Source of the DNA: an uncultured Dialister sp.
GTDB taxonomy: Bacteria > Bacillota > Negativicutes > Veillonellales > Dialisteraceae
Length of the DNA stretch: 13,189 nucleotides
NCBI RefSeq assembly: GCF_900765565.1
Contig: NZ_CAAFRZ010000189.1
Span: 1 to 13,189, forward strand
Reading direction: 5' to 3'
The notes below the pieces were generated by a model that saw nothing but the letters and a program-made list of their open reading frames with translations, had not been told where the DNA came from and did not search any database. How positions within the stretch are numbered: position 1 is the first letter of the stretch; every line of letters starts with the position of its first letter. Below are positions 1 to 6,990 of this stretch, piece by piece. Position numbers and translations under genes: made by a program.

Positions 1-90
1 CACTTGCGTTAAGATTGTGATGAGATTATACCATGACTGGGACATTTTCATTTGTGGTTACTTGAGACAATATCACTTGTGGTTCATACT

Positions 91-104
91 CTACAAACCG
101 CAAT
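91..104. repeat. Solitary 14-bp match to the repeat-element terminus
   Basis: The reverse complement, ATTGCGGTTTGTAG, is identical to 14 bases at the left end of element B (12835-12848), and its first 10 bases also match the right end of element A. The body of the element is not present on either side. It could be a leftover end or a chance match. It lies just upstream of the aldehyde dehydrogenase promoter. Confidence 0.35.
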
Positions 105-114
105 ATTCCCTGCA

Positions 115-142
115 TTGTATATTTTCCCTTTCGCGGTATAAT
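115..142 (+). promoter_or_regulatory. Probable sigma-A promoter of the aldehyde dehydrogenase gene
   Basis: TTGTAT at 115-120 (4 of 6 match to TTGACA) and a perfect TATAAT at 137-142 are separated by 16 bp. Transcription would begin near 149, leaving a leader of about 90 bases before the GTG start at 240. A second, weaker pair lies upstream: TTGAGA at 62-67, 17 bp, CATACT at 85-90. No operator could be recognised. Confidence 0.55.
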
Positions 143-239
143 AGGGAGAGAAATATACAATTTCATTATTCTGTCCAACAAGGGGAAACAGGGGTTGATG
201 CCTCTTTTTCCCTTTTCTTTTCCAAAGGAGGTCTTACCT

Positions 240-1661
240 GTGAATTTTGAAAAGCTCTACATCAATGGAGAATGGATAGATGGGGCATCAGGAACATTCA
301 TTAACGTGGAAAACCCGGCTACCCGAAAAATATTTGCCCGTGTCCCCGCCGGAAACGAAGTGGACGTGGACAAAGCGGCTAAAGCCGCCCATGCCGCTCT
401 TCCCGAATGGGCTGCCCTTCCCCTCTCCGTGCGGATCAATCTCATGGAAAAATTCCTCACCATCTTCAGGTCCCAGGAAGAAGATCTGATCGACATCACC
501 ATCAAAGAACTGGGCTCCCCCTGGGCGTTCACGAAATCTTCCCAGGTAGAATACCAGTATGTCCGTACCCGTTCCTACATCGACCTGGCACCGGACGTTC
601 CTATGGTTGAAAAAATGCCCCTTTCCACCACCTACAGGGAACCGGTGGGCGTAGTGGGCTGTATCACTCCCTGGAACTACCCCCTGGGACAGGTCATCCA
701 GAAAATCATTCCCGCCATGCTCATGGGAAATACGGTCATTCTGAAGCCAAGCCAGCACACTCCCCTTTCTTCCTACTATCTGGCCGATGCCTTTGAAAAA
801 GCAGGCTTCCCGAAGGGTGTATTTAACCTGGTCACCGGCCGGGGCGGCGAAGTGGGTAATGCCATGTCCACCCATCCCCTGGTAGATATGATTTCCTTCA
901 CCGGCTCCACCTCCGGCGGCATCACCGTAGGCAAGAAAGCTCTGGAATCGGTGAAGCACATCAGCCTGGAGCTGGGCGGCAAATCGCCCTATGTGATCCT
1001 GCCCAATGAGAGCCACGACTATACAGAGCCCATTCACCTCTGCTTCAACAGTATCTTCCTGAATTCCGGGCAGACCTGCACCGCCTTCTCCCGTCTCCTC
1101 ATCCCGGAAGCGGAAAAAGAAACCATAGAAAAACAGCTGGTGGAAATCGCCAAAGAATATACGGTCGGCGACCCCACGGACCATACAGTCAAACTGGGAC
1201 CCGTATCTTCCATGCAGCAGTACAGAAAGATTTCTGAATACATTCAGAAGGGATTGGACGAAGGAGCCCGTCTCCTCATCGGCGGCCTGCCGGAAACTCC
1301 GGACCACGGATACTACATCCATCCCACCATTTTCATGGATGTCAAGAACGACATGTCCATTGCCAAAGATGAAATCTTTGGGCCGGTGCTCTGCGTCATC
1401 ACTTACAAAGATGAAAAAGAAGCCCTTGCTATTGCCAATGATACCCGCTATGGCCTCAATGCCGGTGTCTACGGACCTAAGGAGAAAGCCATCGCCCTGG
1501 CCAAGAGAATCCAGGCCGGGAACGTCTATATCAACAGCAGTCCCAGAGATACGGCAGCCCCCTTCGGCGGCTACAAGGAAAGCGGCCTCGGTCGGGAAGG
1601 CGGCATTTACGGCATGATTGAATTCACCCAGCAGAAAGCCCTTTTTGATACAGGAAAATAG
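240..1661 (+). CDS. Aldehyde dehydrogenase family protein
   Basis: This 473-residue protein has the full ALDH fold and length. It should oxidise an aldehyde to the acid with NAD(P)+ in the cytoplasm; the substrate cannot be read from sequence. Visible motifs are PWNYP (144-148, with the oxyanion Asn146), cofactor-binding Lys169 in ILKPS, FTGST (220-224), general-base Glu244 in LELGGKSP, and nucleophile Cys280 in NSGQTC. The conserved EIFGPVL and the C-terminal PFGGYKESGLGREGG segment are also present. The GTG at 240 is chosen because AAAGGAGG at 224-231 lies 8 bases before it and homology begins there; an in-frame TTG at 195 would add 15 unrelated residues. The gene is monocistronic, between promoter 115-142 and terminator 1689-1723. 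It resembles the broad-substrate ALDHs of low-GC bacteria, but a betaine- or aminoaldehyde-type substrate cannot be excluded. Confidence 0.95.
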   Translation: MNFEKLYINGEWIDGASGTFINVENPATRKIFARVPAGNEVDVDKAAKAAHAALPEWAALPLSVRINLMEKFLTIFRSQEEDLIDITIKELGSPWAFTKSSQVEYQYVRTRSYIDLAPDVPMVEKMPLSTTYREPVGVVGCITPWNYPLGQVIQKIIPAMLMGNTVILKPSQHTPLSSYYLADAFEKAGFPKGVFNLVTGRGGEVGNAMSTHPLVDMISFTGSTSGGITVGKKALESVKHISLELGGKSPYVILPNESHDYTEPIHLCFNSIFLNSGQTCTAFSRLLIPEAEKETIEKQLVEIAKEYTVGDPTDHTVKLGPVSSMQQYRKISEYIQKGLDEGARLLIGGLPETPDHGYYIHPTIFMDVKNDMSIAKDEIFGPVLCVITYKDEKEALAIANDTRYGLNAGVYGPKEKAIALAKRIQAGNVYINSSPRDTAAPFGGYKESGLGREGGIYGMIEFTQQKALFDTGK

Positions 1662-1688
1662 GTGGAAAGTTTTTAATAAAGAATACAT

Positions 1689-1723
1689 AAAAGGAAGCAT
1701 GACCATGGGCCTGCTTCCTTTTT
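1689..1723 (+). terminator. Rho-independent terminator after the aldehyde dehydrogenase gene
   Basis: An 11-bp perfect stem (AAAAGGAAGCA at 1689-1699 with TGCTTCCTTTT at 1712-1722) and a 12-base loop are followed by a pyrimidine-rich, T-rich tract. It starts 27 bases after the stop codon. Confidence 0.85.
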
Positions 1724-1737
1724 CTTTCTCTTCTTTT

Positions 1738-1746
1738 TGCTATAAT
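1738..1746 (+). promoter_or_regulatory. Extended -10 promoter of the DUF2939-like gene
   Basis: TGC-TATAAT is a full extended -10 element (TG at 1738-1739, TATAAT at 1741-1746). No convincing -35 hexamer sits upstream, where the terminator's T-rich tail lies; that is normal for extended -10 promoters. The leader would be about 27 bases long. Confidence 0.6.
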
Positions 1747-1779
1747 AAAAAGAATGATTTACAGAAAGGGAGAACTTCC

Positions 1780-2367
1780 ATGAACCATTCTATCATACAG
1801 AAAATCATCATCATCCTGCTTCTCCTGGCTGCCGGCCTGGGAGGATGGTACTTTTTCTACTGGTCAAAGACCCCGGCCTATGCGGCGGGAGAAATCCAGC
1901 AGGCAGTGCAGAAAAGGGACCTCCAGCTTTTTAAAGAACGGGTGGACATGGAAAAAGTCTATTCTGCTGCTGTCGATGACACCGCCTCCTATCTGGCAGG
2001 AGACGGAAAACCGGACCACGCCCTGGCTGCCTCCATCCTCAAAATGCTGAAGAAGCAGGCAGTGGATGAACTCGTCCGGCAGACGGAGCTGAAATTCCAG
2101 GATAAAGGAGACAAAGATCCTTCCGGCAAAGCAGGAAAAATCATGTCCGCTTACCTGGGTTCTGCCGCCCTCTCCATGACTGACATGCTGGACGTCAGGT
2201 CGGAAGGTGACAAAGCCATTGCCAGCGTCAGAATTCACGATAAAAAGCTGGACAAAGACTTCACCTGGCAGGTACAGATGGAAAAGGACGTCAACGGAAA
2301 CTGGACCGCCACAAGGATTCTGAACCTGAAGGACTACCTGAAAGAACGGGAAGAAGCCGGAAAGTAG
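1780..2367 (+). CDS. Membrane-anchored DUF2939-like protein
   Basis: This 195-residue protein has one N-terminal hydrophobic segment (about residues 6-25, rich in Ile and Leu), followed by Trp/Tyr/Phe and then a soluble, charged domain. It therefore looks anchored with the domain outside the membrane. The segment just after the anchor (YAAGEIQQAVQKRDLQLF, then a V-D-M-E-K-V pattern) resembles the start of DUF2939, a family of unknown function. The C-terminal part has alternating beta-strand patterns ending in a W-T-A-T-R-I-L-N-L strand. The ATG at 1780 is chosen for the AAAGGGAG ribosome site 8 bases upstream; the reading frame is open further 5', but that part overlaps the upstream gene and terminator. 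The stop codon is followed after 3 bases by element A, so no separate terminator is visible. Confidence 0.8.
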   Translation: MNHSIIQKIIIILLLLAAGLGGWYFFYWSKTPAYAAGEIQQAVQKRDLQLFKERVDMEKVYSAAVDDTASYLAGDGKPDHALAASILKMLKKQAVDELVRQTELKFQDKGDKDPSGKAGKIMSAYLGSAALSMTDMLDVRSEGDKAIASVRIHDKKLDKDFTWQVQMEKDVNGNWTATRILNLKDYLKEREEAGK

Positions 2368-2370
2368 CCC

Positions 2371-2869
2371 GCGATATTTCAGTTTGTCGAGTTGTTGGAG
2401 CGAGCGGTTTGGCATGCTGACGGTTGGAGTCATAGCCTTTAGCTTTGAGCCTTGAGCCTTGAGCTGGTTAGCCGCTTTCGCGGCGGGATTGCATGCTTAT
2501 GGTTGGAGTCATCTGGTACAGTGCTTCTAGCTGCTAGCTGTTAGCACCTAGGAAAGCTGGTCCGCCTGCGGCGCTTCCAGCAGAATCCCTCACCCCGGTG
2601 GGGAGCTCCCTTTGGAAAAGGGAGCCTCGTGTATATTCATTCTCACGTTGTATGGACAGTGCCATTAGGACTCCAACTGCGGCGAAGCCGCTATTCGTTA
2701 GCCTCCTTCCTTGGGAAGGAGGTGGCGCCGAAGGCGACGGAGGTTAGCGGTAGGAAGTGCCGCAGGCTGGTCAGCTTTCCTAGCAGCTAGAAGCTAACAG
2801 CTGGCAGCCCCATGCCCGGTGACTCTGTCCATCAGCATGCAAAACCCATCAGCTCGACAAACCGCAATT
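2371..2869. repeat. Composite inverted-repeat element A (MITE-like)
   Basis: This gene-free 499-bp stretch is bounded by imperfect terminal inverted repeats. GTTTGTCGAGTTGTTGG near the left end matches GTTTGTCGAGCTGATGG read from the right end. Further in, arms at about 2528-2579 and 2747-2804 pair over the motifs TAGGAAAGCTG, CCTGCGGC and repeated GCTAG/AGCTAG units. A 22-base motif occurs twice in the left arm (2412-2433 and 2491-2512, 20 of 22 identical), and TTGAGCC is tandemly repeated around 2447-2464. The centre carries two compact hairpin modules in opposite orientation: 2605-2625 (9-bp stem, 3-base loop) and 2702-2722 (9-bp stem, 3-base loop) followed by a small CGCC-GAA-GGCG hairpin. 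No transposase or credible ORF is present, so any movement would be non-autonomous. No clear target-site duplication was found. Confidence 0.8.
2702..2743. repeat. Compact double-hairpin module inside element A
   Basis: CCTCCTTCC-TTG-GGAAGGAGG forms a perfect 9-bp stem, followed by CGCC-GAA-GGCG. The 5-base word GTTAG occurs at both edges (2697-2701 and 2743-2747). A counterpart with the same order of parts (CTC, GC hairpin, CTCC-type hairpin) lies in the opposite orientation at 2588-2625. Element B lacks both modules, so they look like a nested insertion of about 160 bp; that is inference. Confidence 0.6.
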
Positions 2870-2880
2870 GGCTGTATCAC

Positions 2881-2923
2881 AAAAGAGCTGTGACAATGGA
2901 CACTCCCATGTCACAGCTCTTTT
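2881..2923 (-). terminator. Terminator of the rlmI gene
   Basis: A perfect 15-bp stem (2881-2895 with 2909-2923) and a 13-base loop begin 3 bases after the rlmI stop codon. The outer four pairs are A-T, so the minus-strand transcript ends in a short U tract. The mirror-image T run could stop plus-strand transcription coming out of element A as well. Confidence 0.8.
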
Positions 2924-2925
2924 CC

Positions 2926-4146
2926 TTACACGATCTGGAACAGGAAAAACTTCAGATAGTAGGTTTCCGGCACCGTCATGAGGATGGGATGATCCGGCGC
3001 CTGCTGGCGGAACTCGATCTGCCGCAGCGTGACTCCTGCATCCCGGGCAGCTTCTTTTACCATTTTCACAAACAGTTCCTCCCCCATGAAATGGGAACAG
3101 GAACAGGTGGCCAGGTACCCGCCCCTGGGGAGGATCTTCATGGCCCGGTAATTGATTTCCTTATATCCCCGGAACGCTTCATGCACCGTTTTCCCGGACT
3201 TCGTAAAGGCCGGCGGGTCCAGGATAATGTAATCGTAGTCATGATTTTTCGTTTTATCCAGGTTTGTGAGATACTCGAAAACATCGGCCTTCACCGCATG
3301 AATGGGAAGATGGTTGATTTCTCCGTTATGGCTAGCCATATCCACGGCCTCCTGGGAAATATCAAGAGCCGTCACGGAAGCAGCGCCCCCTTTGGCCGCA
3401 TTCAGAGCAAAGGCGCCGGTATGGGTAAAGCAGTCCAGGACGTGCCTGCCCCTTGCAATCTGCGCTGCGGCGAGGCGATTAAATTTCTGGTCCAGGAAGA
3501 AACCGGTTTTCTGCCCGTTCTCCACATCCACTGTATAGCGGATCCCGTTTTCTACAATGTCTACCAGGGTCTTTTCCTCTTCCGGAGCAAGAAGAGGGGA
3601 ATGGTAAAATCCCTTGTACTGCTCCATACCTTCCAGTTCCCTGATTTTCACATCATTTCTTTCATAAATGCAGGATACGGGAAGATTTCTTTCCCGAAGC
3701 ACTTCGATAAGACCGTCAAGAAAAAGGTGCTTCCTTTTTTCCATGCCCAGGGACAGCACCTGCACCGACAGCACATCGCCGAAACGGTCCACCGTCATGC
3801 CCGGCAGCTGATCCGCTTCGCCAAACACCAGACGGCAACAGTCATAATCTTCCTTCCTCATTACCTGGAGGCGGTAATCAACGGCATAGGCAGCCCGTCT
3901 TTTCCAGAAAGCATCATCGAACCGGTCATTGGCATTGGTGGAGAAGATGCGGATGGTGATTTTGGAATGAGGATTGTAAAACCCGGTCCCCACAAATTTT
4001 CCTTTGGAAGAAAGGACCTTCACCATGTCTCCTGGCGCTATGCCTTCCTCCATATCTTTGATTTCAGAGCCGTAAATCCAGGGATGTCCTCCCCTGACCG
4101 CCAGTTCCGCCCGTTTGCTGATGGTTACCGTTTTCAGTGCTTCCAT
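2926..4146 (-). CDS. rlmI: Class I 23S rRNA m5C methyltransferase (RlmI-like)
   Basis: This 406-residue cytoplasmic enzyme matches the RlmI/YccW family, which methylates a cytosine of 23S rRNA (C1962 in E. coli) with S-adenosylmethionine. Residues 3-70 form a PUA-like RNA-binding domain (RGGHPWIYGSEI). The middle carries the family motif GQKTGFFLDQ (211-220). The Rossmann methyltransferase domain shows motif I LDCFTHTGAFALNAA (237-251), the acidic LDIS turn (261-264), DPPAF (310-314) and TCSCSH (347-352) with the catalytic cysteines. Length is normal for the family. The ATG is preceded by ACAGGAG at a 6-base spacing. It is transcribed alone, from its own probable promoter to the hairpin at 2881-2923. 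The E. coli target position is family knowledge, not visible here. Confidence 0.92.
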   Translation of the reverse strand: MEALKTVTISKRAELAVRGGHPWIYGSEIKDMEEGIAPGDMVKVLSSKGKFVGTGFYNPHSKITIRIFSTNANDRFDDAFWKRRAAYAVDYRLQVMRKEDYDCCRLVFGEADQLPGMTVDRFGDVLSVQVLSLGMEKRKHLFLDGLIEVLRERNLPVSCIYERNDVKIRELEGMEQYKGFYHSPLLAPEEEKTLVDIVENGIRYTVDVENGQKTGFFLDQKFNRLAAAQIARGRHVLDCFTHTGAFALNAAKGGAASVTALDISQEAVDMASHNGEINHLPIHAVKADVFEYLTNLDKTKNHDYDYIILDPPAFTKSGKTVHEAFRGYKEINYRAMKILPRGGYLATCSCSHFMGEELFVKMVKEAARDAGVTLRQIEFRQQAPDHPILMTVPETYYLKFFLFQIV

Positions 4147-4186
4147 GTGTGTCTCCTGTCATAAAAATAGAAATCATATGTCTGTT

Positions 4187-4216
4187 ATTTTACCACAGGA
4201 AGCCCCGGGGCTTCAA
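4187..4216 (-). promoter_or_regulatory. Possible rlmI promoter overlapping a perfect palindrome
   Basis: On the minus strand, TTGAAG (4211-4216) and TAAAAT (4187-4192) are separated by 18 bp. A perfect 16-base palindrome, GAAGCCCCGGGGCTTC (4199-4214), fills the spacer and overlaps the -35. It may be an operator or part of a terminator for the hydrolase gene upstream; it lacks a good T tract. No other terminator is obvious between 4217 and 4274. Confidence 0.4.
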
Positions 4217-4274
4217 AGCAGGGAGAAAGAGGAAAATGGCTGCTTCCCTCCCCCTGATTTCTCTGCGCTTTTCA

Positions 4275-5411
4275 TCACCCCAGGTACTTGTGGAAGAAGG
4301 CGGCGATTTTGTCGAAGGGAATCTTGTCCATGTTGTCATAGAGGTCTGTGTGGCTGGCACCAGGAACGATAAGGAGTTCCTTGTTGTTTCCTTTCAGTTT
4401 CTTGAACGCATCTTCCGAAAAATAACGGGAATGAGCTTTTTCACCATGAATCATGAGGACAGGGCTTTCGATTTCGTCCGCATAGGTCAGAAGAGGCATA
4501 TTCATGAAGGACAGGGCACTGGTCAGGTTCCATCCGTCATTGGAGTTAGGAGACCGGGGATGATAGCCTCTCTTTGTTTTGTAATAGTCATAGTAATCCT
4601 TCACAAACTGAGGCGCATCTGCCGGAAGAGGATCTACCACACCGCCGTCTCTCTTGTAGTTTCCATTTCTATAATCCATGGTTCTCTCTTCATTGAGAGC
4701 CTTCCGTCTTTCCATCCTTTCCTTCTTTAAAAGGGTCTGGTCCTTTTCATAGTCAAAATAGCCATTGGCAATCACCCGGCTCATATCATACATGGTGGAT
4801 GTAACGGTAGCTTTGATTCTTGTATCCATAGCCGCGGCATTCAATGCCATGCCGCCCCAGCCGCAGATGCCTGCAATACCGATTTTATCCGGATTCACAT
4901 CGTCGCGGCTGGTAAGATAATCCACAGCTGCCGAGAAATCTTCCGTATTGATGTCCGGACTGGCCACATTTCTGATTCTGCCGCCGCTTTCTCCGATAAA
5001 GGATGGGTCAAAGGCTATGGTCAGAAAACCCATTTCCGCCAGCTTCTGGGCATAGAGACCTGCCGCCTGTTCCTTGACGGCGCCGAAGGGGCCTGCCACA
5101 GCCAGGGCCGCCATTTTTCCTTTTCTGTTTTTCGGCCTGTACAGGTCTGCCGCCAGGGTTATGCCATAGCGGTTGTGGAAGGTGACCTTGGAATGGTCTA
5201 CCTTGTCACTTTTGGGAAAGGTTTTATCCCAGGTATCAGTGAGCTTCAGCGGTTCCTCTCCCTGCCAGGGAGTCGTAGAAATCCGGCGCACCCCGTTTCC
5301 CTTTTCTCCCTGGCTGTTCACATCGGCCGCCTCCGCCGTCATCACAGAGCCTGCCAGAGCAAGACCGGCCAGGACAAGAATCATCCATTTTATTTTCTTT
5401 ACATTTTTCAT
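4275..5411 (-). CDS. Exported alpha/beta hydrolase with a cysteine nucleophile (YcjY/dienelactone hydrolase-like)
   Basis: This 378-residue protein starts with a clear signal peptide: KKIK, then a hydrophobic core at 10-24, and a likely cleavage AEA|AD after residue 28. The mature part is an alpha/beta hydrolase. The nucleophile elbow reads G-I-C-G-W-G, with Cys183 in place of the usual serine, as in dienelactone hydrolase and YcjY-type proteins. The catalytic His is probably His354 in GASHTDLYD, and an acidic residue lies near Glu324 in LMIHGEKAHS. A lysine- and arginine-rich lid region spans about 222-285. The start has GGGAG upstream and lies 18 bases after the stop of the flavoprotein gene, so the two genes form an operon. 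The substrate is unknown. Family members are usually annotated only as hydrolases, and acting outside the membrane suggests a compound met in the envelope. Confidence 0.88.
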   Translation of the reverse strand: MKNVKKIKWMILVLAGLALAGSVMTAEAADVNSQGEKGNGVRRISTTPWQGEEPLKLTDTWDKTFPKSDKVDHSKVTFHNRYGITLAADLYRPKNRKGKMAALAVAGPFGAVKEQAAGLYAQKLAEMGFLTIAFDPSFIGESGGRIRNVASPDINTEDFSAAVDYLTSRDDVNPDKIGIAGICGWGGMALNAAAMDTRIKATVTSTMYDMSRVIANGYFDYEKDQTLLKKERMERRKALNEERTMDYRNGNYKRDGGVVDPLPADAPQFVKDYYDYYKTKRGYHPRSPNSNDGWNLTSALSFMNMPLLTYADEIESPVLMIHGEKAHSRYFSEDAFKKLKGNNKELLIVPGASHTDLYDNMDKIPFDKIAAFFHKYLG

Positions 5412-5429
5412 TCTGTTTTCTCCCTTGAT

Positions 5430-5972
5430 TTATTGCACATGCATGCCAGCCACGAAGGCTTCATGAAGCTCTTTATGGTTTTCAATGTCTCCTGCCTCTG
5501 TCACGCCGCCGGCAAATACCACACCTGCCAGGCGGGACTTGGGGAAACAGTCAATCCAGCCGGTCAATCCGGAAATGGCTCTTTCCGGTGTATGGGGATT
5601 GTCATCAGCTGCAGCCATCAGAAGATATACATCCCGGAAATGGTATTCCTGAGGAAACAGGGGATTGCACCGATCCAGCAGAGTCTTCAGCTGTCCGCTG
5701 ATTCCGTAGTAATAGATCGGCGTAGCAAATATCACCACATCGGCATTCCCTATTTTTTCGCAGAGAACCGCCCCGTCATCCTTCTGGTAACAGCGAAATG
5801 TTTTCTGGCAGGACAGACATCCGGTGCAGAATCCCAGCTTCCTGCCTGCCAGGGAAATCAATTCCGTTTCATTTCCTGCCTTTTCTGCTCCCTGTGCAAA
5901 AGCAGCTGCCAGCCTTTCTGAATTGCTGTTCCTTCGCAGACTGGATGATATAATGATTACCTTTTTACCCAC
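5430..5972 (-). CDS. Flavodoxin-fold NAD(P)H-dependent reductase of the iron-sulfur flavoprotein type
   Basis: This 180-residue cytoplasmic protein has the NADPH-dependent FMN reductase/flavodoxin-like fold. The phosphate-binding loop reads SSSLRRNSNS (9-18), and the FMN/dimer motif reads ATPIYYYGISGQLKTLLDR (83-101). A cysteine cluster C49-x2-C52-x2-C55-x5-C61 fits the compact CX2CX2CX4-7C motif that binds a 4Fe-4S cluster in Isf proteins. The likely role is to pass electrons from a reduced donor through FMN and the cluster to a small acceptor such as a quinone, nitro compound or oxygen species; the acceptor is not known. The GTG start at 5972 is supported by AGGAGG 7 bases upstream; no in-frame ATG would fit. 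It is the first gene of a two-gene operon with the exported hydrolase and follows lysR after 115 bp that contain a long inverted repeat. Confidence 0.88.
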   Translation of the reverse strand: MGKKVIIISSSLRRNSNSERLAAAFAQGAEKAGNETELISLAGRKLGFCTGCLSCQKTFRCYQKDDGAVLCEKIGNADVVIFATPIYYYGISGQLKTLLDRCNPLFPQEYHFRDVYLLMAAADDNPHTPERAISGLTGWIDCFPKSRLAGVVFAGGVTEAGDIENHKELHEAFVAGMHVQ

Positions 5973-5978
5973 AAAAAT

Positions 5979-6037
5979 ACCTCCTGCCTTATCATGAAAT
6001 CCATAGACTTTCTACGATTTCATTATAAGCAGGAGGT
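5979..6037 (-). promoter_or_regulatory. Long inverted repeat covering the Shine-Dalgarno of the flavoprotein gene
   Basis: The arms at 5979-6001 and 6016-6037 match over 21 positions with one bulged base and one mismatch, around a 14-base loop. Read on the minus strand, the second arm contains AGGAGG, the ribosome site of the downstream GTG start, and is followed by TATTTTT. A transcript reading through from lysR would therefore fold up the ribosome site and might terminate there. As DNA, the near-symmetric site is also a good size for a LysR-type regulator to bind. Confidence 0.75.
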
Positions 6038-6051
6038 TTTTCAATAGCTAA
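6022..6051 (-). promoter_or_regulatory. Possible promoter of the flavoprotein-hydrolase operon
   Basis: On the minus strand there is a perfect TATAAT at 6022-6027, embedded in the upstream arm of the inverted repeat. A poor -35 (TTAGCT, 6046-6051) lies 18 bp away. A weak -35 beside a good -10 is common at promoters needing a LysR-type activator. A transcript starting near 6015 would lack the upstream arm, so its ribosome site would be free. Confidence 0.45.
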
Positions 6052-6087
6052 TGCCTGTTTATTTCAGTTAACCATGCCCATAAAGCA

Positions 6088-6969
6088 TTATGAGAAGCAG
6101 CTTTCCATCCTCTCTTTCAGCAATTCCGCTGCTTTGGAAAGAAGGCGTCCTTTTTTCCATATGATGAAGTTACCGCTGAATAAAGCGGGAATAAAGGGGC
6201 GGAATACAAGGTTCGGACGGAAATCGGTACCACAGGGGACGAGCCCTTCAAAAGTGATCATGCTTCCCAGCCCCTGCTCCACAAGAAACGCCGCATTATA
6301 AGCCAGATTGTAAGTAGCTGCCACAGTGAGGGCGCTGTAATCCCCCATCCACCGCTGGATCTCATTTCGAGAGGTAAGCTGGGCTGACACAATCAGCGGT
6401 TCCTTCTTGAGATCCACTGCCCGGATGCCCGGTTTGGCTGCCAGCGGATTATCTTTCCTCATAATCAGGCCCCATGTATCCCGATGAGGCAGCTGGATAT
6501 AGTTATAATCTTCCGGAGGCTGACTGCGGCAGAGAAGGGCAAAATCCAGGAGTCCCCTTTCCAGATAATCCAGTGACTGTTCACCGTTTCCACTTAAAAG
6601 ATGCAGATGGATATCCCTGTACTGCTGAAGTACCGGCGCCAGAGCCGATATGACATCACTCACCGCTTCCGTTTCACCGCTCCCCACATACACATCGCCG
6701 GCTATGGTTTCCCCCAGATGGGAAAACTCATAAACCGTCCGTTTTTCCAGCGCCATGATTTCCTCAGCTCTGGCTTTAAAAAGAACGCCCGCCTCGGTCA
6801 GTGCAATCCCTCTCTTCCCCCGTACAAAAAGGGGTGCCCCCAGTTCCTCCTCCAGCTCCCGCAGCTGCCGGGATAGGGTGGGCTGGGTCAAATGCAGCCG
6901 GTCTGCGGCCTTTGTAATATTTCCTTCCTCCGCCACTGCCAGGAAGTACTTCATAACCCTTAATTCCAT
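6088..6969 (-). CDS. LysR-type transcriptional regulator
   Basis: This 293-residue protein has the usual LysR length. Residues 1-60 form the winged helix-turn-helix: the recognition region is about 18-37, with ITKAADRLHLTQPTLSRQLRELEEELG, followed by LFVRGKRGIALTEAG. A linker helix runs to about 88. From about 90 to the C-terminus is a periplasmic-binding-protein-like effector domain with GDVYVGSGETEAV at its start. The ATG is preceded by GAGGAG. It lies 21 bases after the DUF488 gene, probably co-transcribed with it, and upstream of the flavoprotein-hydrolase pair on the same strand, unlike the common divergent arrangement. Its likely target is the inverted repeat at 5979-6037. The effector is unknown. 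Confidence 0.93.
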   Translation of the reverse strand: MELRVMKYFLAVAEEGNITKAADRLHLTQPTLSRQLRELEEELGAPLFVRGKRGIALTEAGVLFKARAEEIMALEKRTVYEFSHLGETIAGDVYVGSGETEAVSDVISALAPVLQQYRDIHLHLLSGNGEQSLDYLERGLLDFALLCRSQPPEDYNYIQLPHRDTWGLIMRKDNPLAAKPGIRAVDLKKEPLIVSAQLTSRNEIQRWMGDYSALTVAATYNLAYNAAFLVEQGLGSMITFEGLVPCGTDFRPNLVFRPFIPALFSGNFIIWKKGRLLSKAAELLKERMESCFS

Positions 6970-6990
6970 GGTATCTCCTCATCCTGTATT

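Noticed and set aside
17..250. Short plus-strand open frame at the window start
   Set aside because: It spans the aldehyde dehydrogenase promoter and ribosome site, has no ribosome site of its own, and its composition is not protein-like.
288..1706. 472-codon open frame on the minus strand opposite the aldehyde dehydrogenase gene
   Set aside because: It is wholly antisense to a clearly conserved gene, its translation resembles no family, and it has no promoter or ribosome site; codon bias of the real gene explains it.
2812..4164. 450-codon open frame on the plus strand opposite rlmI, starting in element A
   Set aside because: It runs through the repeat end and the rlmI terminator and is antisense to a conserved enzyme; its translation has no family features.
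4275..5411. The hydrolase as a broken enzyme because it lacks Ser in the GxSxG motif
   Set aside because: Cysteine at this position is established in dienelactone hydrolase-like families, and the rest of the fold and the His are intact.
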